Assembly: GCA_963826515.1 (NCBI GenBank)
Contig: CAWGXI010000006.1
Location: forward strand, 1 to 64,000
Reading direction: 5' to 3'
Length of the DNA stretch: 64,000 nt
From: DATFVJ01 sp963826515
Lineage (GTDB): Bacteria; Actinomycetota; Actinomycetes; Streptosporangiales; Streptosporangiaceae
The translations under genes and the position numbers were made by a program. Below the pieces are notes generated by a model. The model was not told where the DNA came from and searched no databases. It was given only the letters and a program-made list of their open reading frames with translations. How positions within the stretch are numbered: position 1 is the stretch's first letter; every line of letters begins with the position of its first letter. Positions 1 to 9,130 of this stretch are shown here, in pieces.

Positions 1-2
1 TT

Positions 3-2114
3 GTCCGCCTGCTACAATCCGGATTGGTCAGCCCGCAAGACCTGGCGCGCAAGTACGCTAACGAACTACACGCGAATGAAATCCTTCTGCTAGCCTACTA
101 CATCGCCGCAATCAATATCGAAGCCGCATATCACGGACTGGCCGGGGGTGAGTACATGCCGTTCAACGGAATCGTCCTCACCGACACCTTCCAGATGACC
201 GAAGCGGGCGACTGGATGGATGAGGTCGTCTTCCCCGACAATAACGAACGCGTCGCCCTCCAAAAAGGCCTCGAGATTCAAGTCATTATTGGCAATCCAC
301 CTTACTCCGTCGGACGGGAATCAGCAAACGACAACAACACAAACTTGACTTACCCGACCCTTGACACCTCGATCCGTGACACCTACGCGGCAGCCTCCAC
401 GGCGGGACTGAAACGTAACCTCTACGATTCCTATGTCCGCGCTTACCGATGGGCCAGCGACCGATCAAGAACCAAGGCGTGATTGCGTTTGTAAGCAACG
501 GTTCATTCATTGACAAAGGCTTCGCCGACGGATTCCGCAAGACTCTCGGGAACGAGTTCTCCGCGCTATACGTGTTCAACCTGCGCGGCAACCAGCGGAC
601 GTCTGGAGAGACGTCACGCAAAGAGGGCGGCAAGATCTTCGGGCAAGGCAGCCGCGCGCCCATCGCGATCACGCTGCTAGTCAAGAATCCCACAGCACCT
701 GGCTCATGCCAGGTGTGCTATCATGACATCGGCGATTGTCTGACCCGTGAACAGAAACTCAGCATCATCGAGACCTTCGGCAGTATCGACTCGATGCCCT
801 GGCAGACGATAACGCCCAACACCTCGGGCGACTGGATCAACCAGCGCGACGAAACCTTGCTTCCTACCCACCGCTCGGCGATAAGAGGGACGCGGGCGCG
901 AATCCACTGTTCCGCATCTACTCCCTCGGCGTTGTCACCGCTCGCGACGCCTGGACCTACAATTTCGCCCGGCCGATAGTAATGGCCAACATGCGGCGGC
1001 TGATCGACTTCTACAACCGACAGGTTACGGAGTTCGTGACGTGGCTGCAGAGGACGCACCGGACCGGGACGGCCAACGACGTCACGGATTTCATTGATGA
1101 TGATCCCGCCAAGATCAGCTGGACGCGCGCGCTGAGGAACGATGTCCTTCTAGGCAACCCAGCTCAACTGGACGAGCAACGGGTCAGGCTCGGCATGTAT
1201 CGGCCCTACTGCAAGCAGTGGATCTATTTTGACCGGCAGTTCAACGAGACGGTCAGCCAGATCCCCAAACTGTTCCCCAGTTCAACGCACGAGACCAGGT
1301 CATCTGCGTCAGCGTCGCCGAGGCACGGCGGAGCTTCAGCGTCCTCATCACCGACGCGGTGCCCGACCTCCATCTCCAAGATGTGGGCGCGCAATGCTTC
1401 CCCCTTTACTACTACGAACCGGATGATGGCGACGCCAGCGTCCTGTTCACGAACATCGACGTCGTCGCCGGTTACCAACGACGTGACGCGATCACCGACA
1501 AGACCCTCGCCCGCTACCGGCGCGTCTACGGAAACGAGATCACAAAGGAGAACATCTTTTACTACGTCTACGGCCTGCTGCACTCGACTGACTACCGGCA
1601 GCGGTATTCGGCCGACTTGAAGAAGACGATGCCCGGCATCCCGATGGTCAACCACTTCGAGGCATGTAGCCGCGCAGGACGCGACCTGGCAGCATGGCAC
1701 CTGGGCTACGAGACCGTAAGGCCCTGGCCCCTCGCCGAAATTGTGAGTAGCGCAATCGAAGAGCCCGCTATATACCGCGTGATGAAAATGCGCTTCGGGA
1801 GGAACGACCGCACCGAGGACAAAACCTACATCGTGTACAACAGCCACATCACACTTACAGGGATACCCGAACACGCCTATCGGTACCGGGTCAACGGTAA
1901 GTCTGCGGTCGAGTGGATCATGGACCGATACCAGGTCAGGACCGACAGCAAAACCGGCATCGTCAACGACCCGAACGACTGGGCAAGCGAGCATGACGAT
2001 CCTCGTTACATTGTCGATCTGCTCAAGCGCATCGTCACCGTCAGCCTCGAAACAATGAAGATCGTCGATAATCTGCCCGCCCTGGAAGGCTTGTCTGAGC
2101 AGCGGCGTGGCTAG
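3..2114 (+). pseudogene. type ISP restriction-modification enzyme, C-terminal half, frameshifted
   Basis: These are the remains of a large single-chain type ISP restriction-modification protein (helicase plus N6-adenine methyltransferase); the N-terminal part lies off the window edge. The methyltransferase motif IIGNPPYSVG is visible near 288, followed by family-typical stretches such as LYDSYVRAYRWASDR, VSNGSFIDKGFADGF and LRGNQRTSGE, and by the usual C-terminal end (NDPNDWAS.., YIVDLLKRIVTVS). The reading frame changes three times, near 470, 880 and 1280, so no full protein can be made unless these are sequencing errors. GC is lower than in most of the window, suggesting acquisition by transfer. 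Family assignment is confident; inactivity is inferred. Confidence 0.85.
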
Positions 2115-2303
2115 CCCAACGCGCCGAGATCTGGCGCGGTAGGCGCGCCAGAGTTGGCCGAGGCAAGCGAGCCCACGCCGACTCAGATCGATCAGCAGCA
2201 ACTCGCTCACCTTCCCAACGGCTCGCTCTATCCGGCGACGACTTCTCACGCGAGACGTAGCTGCGCAACCTTGAGACGGGCCCCGGCGCGCGGGGAGCGA
2301 CCT

Positions 2304-2882
2304 TTAGGACGTAACACTCTGGTACGTTACCGCGCCATTGCTCATGGCTGCAGAGTTCGAGAGGTGCATAGGCTCGACTGTGAGCTGTATTGCTAGAGCG
2401 AAGACTATAAGTAGGATAGTGACGAACCAGTAGAAAAAACGAAGCTTTCCGCTGGAATGAAGCTCATGTTGCCAGAACACCACGCGACCTACCGAGATTC
2501 TGAGCAGATACGGGCTACTCTTTGAGATCTGCCGCGTCAATCCTGCCACCGGGAGCGATACCCTAAGCTCCTTCTCCAACTCCTCGCCATGAATTACCGC
2601 GCCAATCAGCAGGCGATGATACCAAATCTGATCTACAAAATAGAAAGTCAACCACAATAGAGCGCCCAAACCAAAAATTAGGGTGCCAAGCTGAAGGTAA
2701 AAACCACCCACCTTGATTGTCGTGCCGTCTCGAATAGCTAAGGACGCGCCACCGAGCACGAAAGTCAAAACAGTAAGTGCCAGGCCACGTATCCTGAGTT
2801 CGATGTCGTTGAAATGCTTCTGCACATCGATCGTTTGCTTCCATAACTCGATGTAATGCCCTATTCGCTCGTCTTCGGTCAC
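2304..2882 (-). CDS. three-TM membrane protein paired with a HAD phosphatase
   Basis: A 192-residue membrane protein of no family I can name. A polar N-terminal helix (about residues 1-30) is followed by hydrophobic segments at about 33-50, 60-82 and 148-168, with a soluble loop of some 60 residues between the second and third. Its ATG overlaps the stop of the upstream HAD gene by 4 bp (ATGA), so the two are almost certainly co-translated. Base composition is clearly lower in GC than the neighbouring chromosome. Beside a restriction-modification remnant, this could be the membrane effector of a two-gene defence or stress module, but that is inference. Confidence 0.8.
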   Translation of the reverse strand: MTEDERIGHYIELWKQTIDVQKHFNDIELRIRGLALTVLTFVLGGASLAIRDGTTIKVGGFYLQLGTLIFGLGALLWLTFYFVDQIWYHRLLIGAVIHGEELEKELRVSLPVAGLTRQISKSSPYLLRISVGRVVFWQHELHSSGKLRFFYWFVTILLIVFALAIQLTVEPMHLSNSAAMSNGAVTYQSVTS

Positions 2883-3820
2883 CTCTGGTCTCCAAACGTG
2901 AAAAGGTCAAAGATCTCATCGAATCTTTCATGCAAAACATATGAAGCAGCTACGTGTGACCTAGCATAAGTCTCACTTTCACACCTCACATCACGTTCTG
3001 TCCAATGGGAGACTTGCTGCAATAGGCCATACTTGACTTCGTCCCGGACGGTGCCATACTTTGCCAACACGTCCAGCGCTCGCAGCCCTTGTGCCATGGC
3101 TACATCCTTCATGAGACTATCACCAACATAGATAGTCGTCGCGGCTCGGACGCTCATATCGTTAAGGATTCCTTGCAAAACCTCAACATTCGGCTTAAGA
3201 ACCCCCCGAGGAATATGTCTGTGCTCTGTTTTCTTTAGCACATATGCCTCCGGTGGCTGTGATCTCAACATTTCTGGAGTTATGCCTTCTGGAAAATCGT
3301 GATCAGGAGGAGAATACAGATAGTCAATAATTCCGTCTAGACCCAGCTCCCGGATTCTCCATGAGCTATAATAAGCCAGGGACTCTGTATAGGCAACAAT
3401 TGGGACACCGAGTTGCTTGATACGGAGAAGACTGTCTCGGACGCCAGGATACAGCTGCATGTTCTTCTGGCGCGCGTATCTGTATCTATCAATTGCTTGT
3501 TTGTATACGACTGCAATATCTTCACTTGGGTGAAACTTCTTTAGAGAGGGCAGCTCGTTTAGCAAGTAAGAGTACTCAGAAGTGCCACGTTTCTGATGAA
3601 TTTGACGAATTTCGCTCAATAGGACTTCACGAGGGATTCGACTCGTAGAACAAATTGTCTCTACCATAACGCTGAATGCCGGGTACCACATGGCGAACCA
3701 GTCATACAGCGTGTTGTCTAGGTCCGTCACAAGGAGAGTCGCACGTGGCAGCTGATCTTGCTGTTTCATGCTACGTAAGCTACCGCCCACCTCTGACACT
3801 CCAGTCTCGCCGTCGTTCAC
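2879..3820 (-). CDS. HAD-superfamily hydrolase
   Basis: A cytosolic HAD-fold phosphohydrolase. All four motifs are visible: DLDNT with D33 and D35, a Thr at 145 (VAYTES), Lys 209 (VLKPN), and GDSLMKD with D234 and D239. The cap between motifs I and II is long and helical, as in haloacid-dehalogenase-like phosphatases. The substrate cannot be told from sequence. The GTG at 3820 gives 313 residues; an internal ATG at codon 18 is an alternative start and neither has a convincing ribosome site. The stop codon overlaps the start of the downstream membrane-protein gene. The lower GC matches that partner, suggesting the pair moved together. Confidence 0.85.
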   Translation of the reverse strand: MNDGETGVSEVGGSLRSMKQQDQLPRATLLVTDLDNTLYDWFAMWYPAFSVMVETICSTSRIPREVLLSEIRQIHQKRGTSEYSYLLNELPSLKKFHPSEDIAVVYKQAIDRYRYARQKNMQLYPGVRDSLLRIKQLGVPIVAYTESLAYYSSWRIRELGLDGIIDYLYSPPDHDFPEGITPEMLRSQPPEAYVLKKTEHRHIPRGVLKPNVEVLQGILNDMSVRAATTIYVGDSLMKDVAMAQGLRALDVLAKYGTVRDEVKYGLLQQVSHWTERDVRCESETYARSHVAASYVLHERFDEIFDLFTFGDQR

Positions 3821-4437
3821 GTGGTCGCCGAGTCATCAGACGACAAACCCCGTCGTCGGCAGCCCACCTGACTGACCTTAAGCCTCTCGTGAGAACTTTC
3901 TCTACGTCTTCAAGGGCGCACGAAGCGCGCCGCTCCGGGCGTGACCACGGATCTTGGGAAGCGCCACGCGCCGCAAGCGCTAGGACCCAGGGAAGGCGCA
4001 GCAGCTGTGCGCCGCCTGCTCGCCATCGCTGACGGGAACGTGCGGCGCCCGGGCGTCGGCTGCCTTCCTTTGGCCCTGCGGGCCGCGTCGGCGCCGTCGC
4101 GCACTCACCCCCCGCGCGGCCGACCTAGCGAACTTGCTGCCCAGCCACGAGTCAGCGCTGGCGCGTGAGCTGCAAGAGCGGGCCATCCTTCCGGCGCCCG
4201 ATCCTGAAGCCTCGCAAGATCGTGGTCAAGGGCACGCCTTCAGCGTGTCGCTGCGCGATCCCTTCGGGACCCTGGACCACGAGTCTTGCCGAGGATTCAA
4301 CCGGCGCCTATCGAAGGGATGGCCAGGCCTGATTGCTGGCTCGGCCATACCGCGGCTTGCGTCCATGATCGGCGCCTGGCCTGCATGCGGTGGTGCGAAC
4401 TGAGTGGGCGGATGTTCACGGAACGTCGGTCGATGGG
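3821..4437. other. intergenic, no recognisable gene
   Basis: GC rises sharply here relative to the HAD operon, marking a composition boundary near 3820-3900. Short open frames exist on both strands, but none has a recognisable motif or a supported start. I see no RNA gene. Confidence 0.5.
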
Positions 4438-4597
4438 CTAGGGCGGAGTCTCCGGGCTGGACGGAACATCATGCGGTCGACCGTCCGTGACAGGCTGGCC
4501 GGATAGATGGAGCCCGGCGAGGGCACAATGTCGGCCTTCTCTAGCGAGATCACGTTTAAGGCCTGCCAGCGCTCGCTGGTCGGTCTCGTAGTACAAG

Positions 4598-7429
4598 TCA
4601 GGATTTTGCGCTAGCAAGCGCGCTGTAGATCTCGACCGCCTCCTTGTGAGCAGCGAGCGCCTCCTGGGGGCGGCCCAGGTCGCGCAGGACAATTCCGAGG
4701 CTTTGCAGTGTCCCGGCGAGTTCGGGCTGGTGGGCGGGGTCTGTGGCGGCCAGTTCCCGCCACAGGCCGAGTGCTTCCTCAGTGGCGGCCAGCGCCTCCT
4801 GGGGGCGGCGGCCCGGGTCAGCGCAGGTCAATTCCGAGGTTTTGCAGTGTCCTGGCGAGTTCGGGCTGGTGGGCGGGGTCTGTGGCGGCCAGTTCCCGGT
4901 ACAGGCCGAGTGCTTTCTCGGTGGCGGCCAGCGCCTCCTGGGGGCGGCCCAGGTCGCCCAGGACAATTCCGAGGTTTTGCAGTGTCCCGGCGAGTTCGGG
5001 CTGGTGGGCGGGGTTGGCGGCGGCCAAATCCCACCACAGGGCGTATGCTTCCTGGGTGGCGGCCAGGGCCCCCGGGGGCGGCCCAGGTCGCGCAGGACAA
5101 TTCCGAGGCTTTGCAGTGTCCCGGCGAGTTCGGGCTGGTGGGCGGGGTTGGCGGCGGCCAGTTCCCGCCACAGGCCGAGTGCTTCCTCGGTGGCGGCCAG
5201 CGCCTCCTGGGGGCGGCGGCCCGGGTCGCGCAGGTCAATTCCGAGGTTTCGCAGTGTCCTGGCGAGTTCGGGCTGGTGGGCGGGGTCTGTGGCGGCCAGT
5301 TCCCGGTACAGGCCAAGTGCTTCCTCGGTGGCGGCCAGCGCCTCCTGGGGGCCGCCCAGGGCACCACGGCGAATTCCGAGGCTTTGCAGTGTCCTGGCGA
5401 GTTCGGGCTGGTGGGCGGGGTTGGCAGCGGCCAGTTCCCGGTAGAGGGCGAGTGCTTCCTCGGTGGCGGCCAGCGCCTCCTGGGGGCGGCCCAGGTCGCG
5501 CAGCTCAATTCCGAGGTTTTGCAGTGTCATGGCGAGTTCGGGCTGGTGGGCGGGGTTGGCAGCGGCCAGTTCCCGGTAGAGGGCGAGTGCTTCCTCGGTG
5601 GCGGCCAGCGCCTCCTGGGGGCGGCCCAGGTCGCGCAAGCCAGCTCCGAGATTTTGCAGTGTCATGACGAGTCCGGGCTGGTGGGCGGGGTTGGCGGCGA
5701 CCAGTTCCCGCCACAGGCCGAGTGCTTCCTCGATGGCGGCCAGCGCCTCCTGGGGGCGGCCCAGGTCGCGCAAGCCACCTCCAAGGCTTTGCAGCATGTA
5801 AGCAAGATGTTCGGATGTGCCGCATTCTCGCGCACCTGCAACAAGAGCGGCCGCTATGGCGACACGAGTTCGGGGAAGCGAACCGCGTGGTAGCTCTTTA
5901 TCCAGCGCGTTGAGAGAATCGGGTGTCCAATTAGCCTGTGTGATCAGCGGGGCGATGGCGGTATCAAGAAGCCGCTGACCCTTGGTGGCAGTCCGGGCAG
6001 CCACAATCGCAGGCCTGGCCAGCCCGATGATGTCCGAGGCAATCAAATCGGCGAACAGGCATGCCGCCCGGGGTATGTGGTCACTGGCGTGAGCTAGCAG
6101 CATCAGCAGCACGGCCGACTGCTCAGGATCCATGCCGCCATACGTCTTGGCCAGTTCGGGATGTGTCGTCAGCTGAGTGACTGCAAACCATTCCGCCAGC
6201 ATGTCCGGCTGAATACGGAGCGGCCACGGCGGTTCACGGGGGTAAAGGTGCCCAGCCCAGCGGCCGATGTTAGCCAGCCGTTCCGTGAGCGCGTCAGCCA
6301 GATCTGAAACCCAACGCAGCGCGGCGACCGCTTGACTCTCATCCGCAGCACCACTGATGACTAGTACCGCGACAGCGCGTTCCTGGATCGCCGGTGTCAG
6401 GTCGGTCAGGCCCCACTCAGGCTGTGCCGCGACCTGACGCCAGCGTGCTTGCTCATGCGCAAACAGAGCCCTGGCGATTTCCTCGAAAGGCGCCATCCCG
6501 GCTCCAGCGCGCCAGGGCCGACCGGCTTCGCAGTTCAAAACCACCAGCAGCGCCTGGGCCTGCAGCGCCAGGATCGGCTTCCCAGCTGCCGCAGTAACTC
6601 CGCGGCTCATAGTGCCCGGCAGATCAGGTGGGGGCGTTCGGCGCGCGGCCGCGTAGGCCCTGACCGCCTCCCCGAACCAGCGCACTTGATCATCCTGGTT
6701 CCCGAACGCTCCTACCGGAAGCACCTGCGTCGTCTTGGCACCGAGAATCCAGCGATACCGACTTTCCAGCGGACGAATCTGAGCGCAAGGATCAGCAGCA
6801 CGCGAGATTAGGACCACCCGCACTGGCGAACCGTCAGGATGGGCGGCTAGGTCTTCAAGCAGCGAAACCAGGTCAGGCCGCTCGTCAACATTATCCACCA
6901 AGATCACAGCCGGGACGCGGCAGGTCCGTACTGCCGTTACCGCTTGCGCACCGGAGTCGCGATGCAGCCAGCCCGCCACCCATGGATCAGGGCGCCGTGA
7001 AGCGAATTCGGTGACCAGCCTCGTCTTGCCCACACCGGCCGGGCCCGTGATTACCAGGACTGGATGCGCGCGGGGATCGTCGCACCACCTATCCAGCTGG
7101 GCCAGCTCAGCTACCCGGCCCCGGAACGGAACGATCGCACAAGTAGCGGCCAGCAAGGCGAAAACGCTGTCATCTTGCCCAGCCTCACTGACCACCGGGT
7201 CCAGCATCTCGTCGCGGACATCCCGGGCATCCCGAAGCTGATGAGCATGACCCACCCAGAGAGCGGCGGCAAGCCCGGCAAGCCCGCCAACCGCGCCGCC
7301 TAGACCCCGGGCCCACCAGACCCCAGTCGCCAACGTGGCCGCAACTCCCGCACCTGCGCCCGCCAGCACAAGCGCCGCCCCAGCGACCAGCCGACCCGCA
7401 CTGCCTGACCCACGCTTCTTGCTCGTCAT
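4598..7429 (-). CDS. membrane-anchored NTPase with TPR array
   Basis: A 943-residue STAND-like signalling protein. Two hydrophobic segments lie at about 12-35 and 42-60. The NTPase domain has Walker A GPAGVGKT at 129-136 and a Walker B-like VILVDN at 175-180. From about residue 545 the chain is nine TPR units of about 45 residues with core LGRPQEALAATEEAL. Between about 5075 and 4818 the frame is shifted: a one-base loss in a G/C run and a one-base gain compensate each other, so two repeats are read as Pro/Arg-rich sequence. A further shift near 4615 ends the protein early; the next frame continues with LAQNPDLYYETDQRALAGL, probably the original C-terminus, to about 4438. Ligand unknown. Function may be impaired. 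Confidence 0.75.
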   Translation of the reverse strand: MTSKKRGSGSAGRLVAGAALVLAGAGAGVAATLATGVWWARGLGGAVGGLAGLAAALWVGHAHQLRDARDVRDEMLDPVVSEAGQDDSVFALLAATCAIVPFRGRVAELAQLDRWCDDPRAHPVLVITGPAGVGKTRLVTEFASRRPDPWVAGWLHRDSGAQAVTAVRTCRVPAVILVDNVDERPDLVSLLEDLAAHPDGSPVRVVLISRAADPCAQIRPLESRYRWILGAKTTQVLPVGAFGNQDDQVRWFGEAVRAYAAARRTPPPDLPGTMSRGVTAAAGKPILALQAQALLVVLNCEAGRPWRAGAGMAPFEEIARALFAHEQARWRQVAAQPEWGLTDLTPAIQERAVAVLVISGAADESQAVAALRWVSDLADALTERLANIGRWAGHLYPREPPWPLRIQPDMLAEWFAVTQLTTHPELAKTYGGMDPEQSAVLLMLLAHASDHIPRAACLFADLIASDIIGLARPAIVAARTATKGQRLLDTAIAPLITQANWTPDSLNALDKELPRGSLPRTRVAIAAALVAGARECGTSEHLAYMLQSLGGGLRDLGRPQEALAAIEEALGLWRELVAANPAHQPGLVMTLQNLGAGLRDLGRPQEALAATEEALALYRELAAANPAHQPELAMTLQNLGIELRDLGRPQEALAATEEALALYRELAAANPAHQPELARTLQSLGIRRGALGGPQEALAATEEALGLYRELAATDPAHQPELARTLRNLGIDLRDPGRRPQEALAATEEALGLWRELAAANPAHQPELAGTLQSLGIVLRDLGRPRGPWPPPRKHTPCGGIWPPPTPPTSPNSPGHCKTSELSWATWAAPRRRWPPPRKHSACTGNWPPQTPPTSPNSPGHCKTSELTCADPGRRPQEALAATEEALGLWRELAATDPAHQPELAGTLQSLGIVLRDLGRPQEALAAHKEAVEIYSALASAKS
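4640..5800. repeat. nine tandem 135-bp TPR-coding repeats
   Basis: Near-identical units of 135-139 bp, anchored on CTCCTGGGGGCGG at about 4661, 4796, 4935, 5069 (degenerate), 5204, 5342, 5477, 5612 and 5747. Units of 138-139 bp carry an extra CGG codon. The array has almost no stops in several frames, which explains long spurious open frames on both strands. Confidence 0.9.
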
Positions 7430-7555
7430 ACCCCCCCCGCATCCCCCCGCGACGGCCTTCGTACCATTGCTCTCACCACCAGACGACCCGCATCAAGATC
7501 CGGTGACGATTCAGCACCGTCGCATGCAGTAACAAGGATGGCCGAAGTCATGCGC

Positions 7556-7754
7556 TGACCACAATCTTGGCCACAACCACCGCCGACAACCGGCAGTGCC
7601 AGGTCCAGCCGACCCAGCACCTTGAGTACTGCCAGCTGAGCCATGGCGAGCCGCAACCTGCGCGCCCTTTGCAAGCAAGCCGTCAGGCGTGCCCACCGGA
7701 GAGCTGGCTCGGACTTCGCATTGACCACAGTCCTGACCACAACGACTGCCGACA
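7556..7754. repeat. 33-bp imperfect direct repeat, possible integrase arm sites
   Basis: Two copies, 7556-7588 and 7722-7754, match at about 28 of 33 positions and each contains two TGACCACA/TGGCCACA-like words. They lie between the TPR gene and a tRNA 3' fragment, the position expected for arm-type binding sites of a tyrosine integrase. No integrase gene is adjacent. The rest of 7430-7828 shows no convincing gene. Confidence 0.5.
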
Positions 7755-7828
7755 CCCCGCGGGTTTGACGGATCTTGCAAAGCGGACTGTGCCAGGTCAG
7801 CCACGGTATCCCGCAACGTGTACGGATA

Positions 7829-7869
7829 TGGCATGCAAGAGGTCCGGGGTTCGAATCCCCGTAGCTCCA
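7829..7869 (+). other. 3' fragment of tRNA-Ala(GGC), probable attachment site core
   Basis: The anticodon side, variable loop, complete T arm (CGGGG-TTCGAAT-CCCCG at 7845-7861), 3' acceptor strand TAGCTCC and discriminator A of an alanine tRNA are present. No matching 5' half (GGAGCTA and D arm) lies upstream, so this is not a working tRNA. Such 3' fragments are left as attL/attR when actinomycete integrative elements insert into tRNA genes. Confidence 0.75.
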
Positions 7870-8119
7870 CTCACTCAAACCTCCAGGTCAGAGCATTGTT
7901 GAAGCTCTCGTCAGATCCGGTGAAGATCGTCTGACCGTCATCTGACCGCCGTTCTGGGCACTGGTAGTTGGCACTAGACCGCCCGGATTGGCTCTCGATG
8001 ACAACCCAGGGTGGCGGGAGAGTGGTGCGTGTTGAACATGCCGGTGCACGCGCGGGGACGGTGGCCGTTCCTGTGGGGCTCCGCGGATGTCAGACTGGAT
8101 GACGGCGGGAGGTGAGATC

Positions 8120-8701
8120 ATGAGCGTCGCTCTGGCAGAACACACTGGGCCTTGGACAGCCGATGATGTGGAGGCGCTGCCCGATGCCGGTGATCATGCT
8201 TGCTTCGAGGTCTACGAAGGTGGGGTTCTTGTCGTGAGCCCGGCGCCGGGGGTGGGCCATCAGCGGGCGTCCTACCGGCTGCACCGCGCTCTCGCCCAGG
8301 CGGCCATCACCGCCGGTGCCGATGCTGAGGTGCTCGAAGCGGTTAACGTAGCCCTGCCCGGCGGGAAACTCCTCGTTCCCGACGTCGTGGTCGTGGCCGC
8401 CGAAGCGGTCGGTGAGACGGCCACGAGGCTTCCCTGTGAGGCCGTTCTGGCCGTGGTTGAGGTTGTCTCCCCGTCCACGATGTCGATAGACCGGGCGGTC
8501 AAGCCGGCCATGTACGCGGAAGCGGGAATCCCCGTCTACTGGCGGGTAGAGCTGCAAGGCACGCCGAAGATCGTCGCTTGCTCACTGAACCGCGGCCGGT
8601 ATGTCACCCGTACCACTCTTGTTGCAGGAACTCCGGGCCGCATTACCAGGCCCTTCGCGGTCGAACTGGACCCAGCTGACCTCACCCGCCGCACCGCCTG
8701 A
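8120..8701 (+). CDS. Uma2-family (DUF820) PD-(D/E)XK-like nuclease
   Basis: A 193-residue protein of the Uma2/DUF820 family, which has a restriction-endonuclease-like fold and is abundant in actinomycetes and cyanobacteria; its cellular role is poorly known. Conserved acidic and basic positions are present: D88 in LLVPDVVVV, E114 in VVEVVSPST and K128 before MYAEAGIPVYW. The ATG at 8120 is preceded by GGGAGGTGAG at a good distance, so it is preferred over an in-frame GTG further upstream. It stands alone, just beyond the tRNA fragment. Confidence 0.9.
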   Translation: MSVALAEHTGPWTADDVEALPDAGDHACFEVYEGGVLVVSPAPGVGHQRASYRLHRALAQAAITAGADAEVLEAVNVALPGGKLLVPDVVVVAAEAVGETATRLPCEAVLAVVEVVSPSTMSIDRAVKPAMYAEAGIPVYWRVELQGTPKIVACSLNRGRYVTRTTLVAGTPGRITRPFAVELDPADLTRRTA

Positions 8702-9130
8702 ATCGGGGCGGCCACGACTGAGCGGCCCCTCCTGGTGATCTGGTGCCCGGCCACCTCCAGGCCAATCACGCCGCAGCGAGCCGACAGTCGGAAGCGGGCT
8801 ACGGCATTACAATCAGTGATACAGGTGGTCAGGGAGAACCCACGCCGAGCCGCCGTTAGGCGCGGATGTCGGCTCGATGCCGATCGAGACATGGGGCGTC
8901 CAGATCTCGGCATTCTGCGACGCCCGTCAGCCTCGTCCAGCCAGGCCTGTGCGGATTCGCATGAGCGTTCTCGATTTCGGCAGTCGCCACACGCAGCTGA
9001 GTATGGTGATCATGGCGTATGCCGGTTTTGGCTGGGATGAGCTGTTTGCACTGGTTGCCAGCGGTGGCACCGATAGCTGACGATGCGGGTGTGTGCCCGG
9101 GTGGGGAGCGCTGGGCGCGTGGGGGTCGGG
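8702..9130. other. intergenic, nothing recognised
   Basis: Short overlapping frames on both strands carry no recognisable domain. It presumably holds the promoter of the SARP gene downstream; no clear operator was seen. Confidence 0.5.

Noticed and set aside
4640..5800. Possible CRISPR array because of regular repeats
   Set aside because: Units are 135 bp, contiguous without spacers, and code for TPR motifs.
4646..5893. A 415-codon plus-strand open frame across the TPR region
   Set aside because: It is the shadow of a stop-poor 135-bp repeat; the minus strand carries Walker motifs and TPR sequence, while this frame is low-complexity Gly/Ala/Gln-rich sequence.
7426..7878. A minus-strand frame beginning MSEWSYGDSNPGPLACHIRT, about 150 codons
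   Set aside because: Its N-terminus is the antisense of a tRNA 3' end, a well-known source of false genes, and the rest has no recognisable domain.
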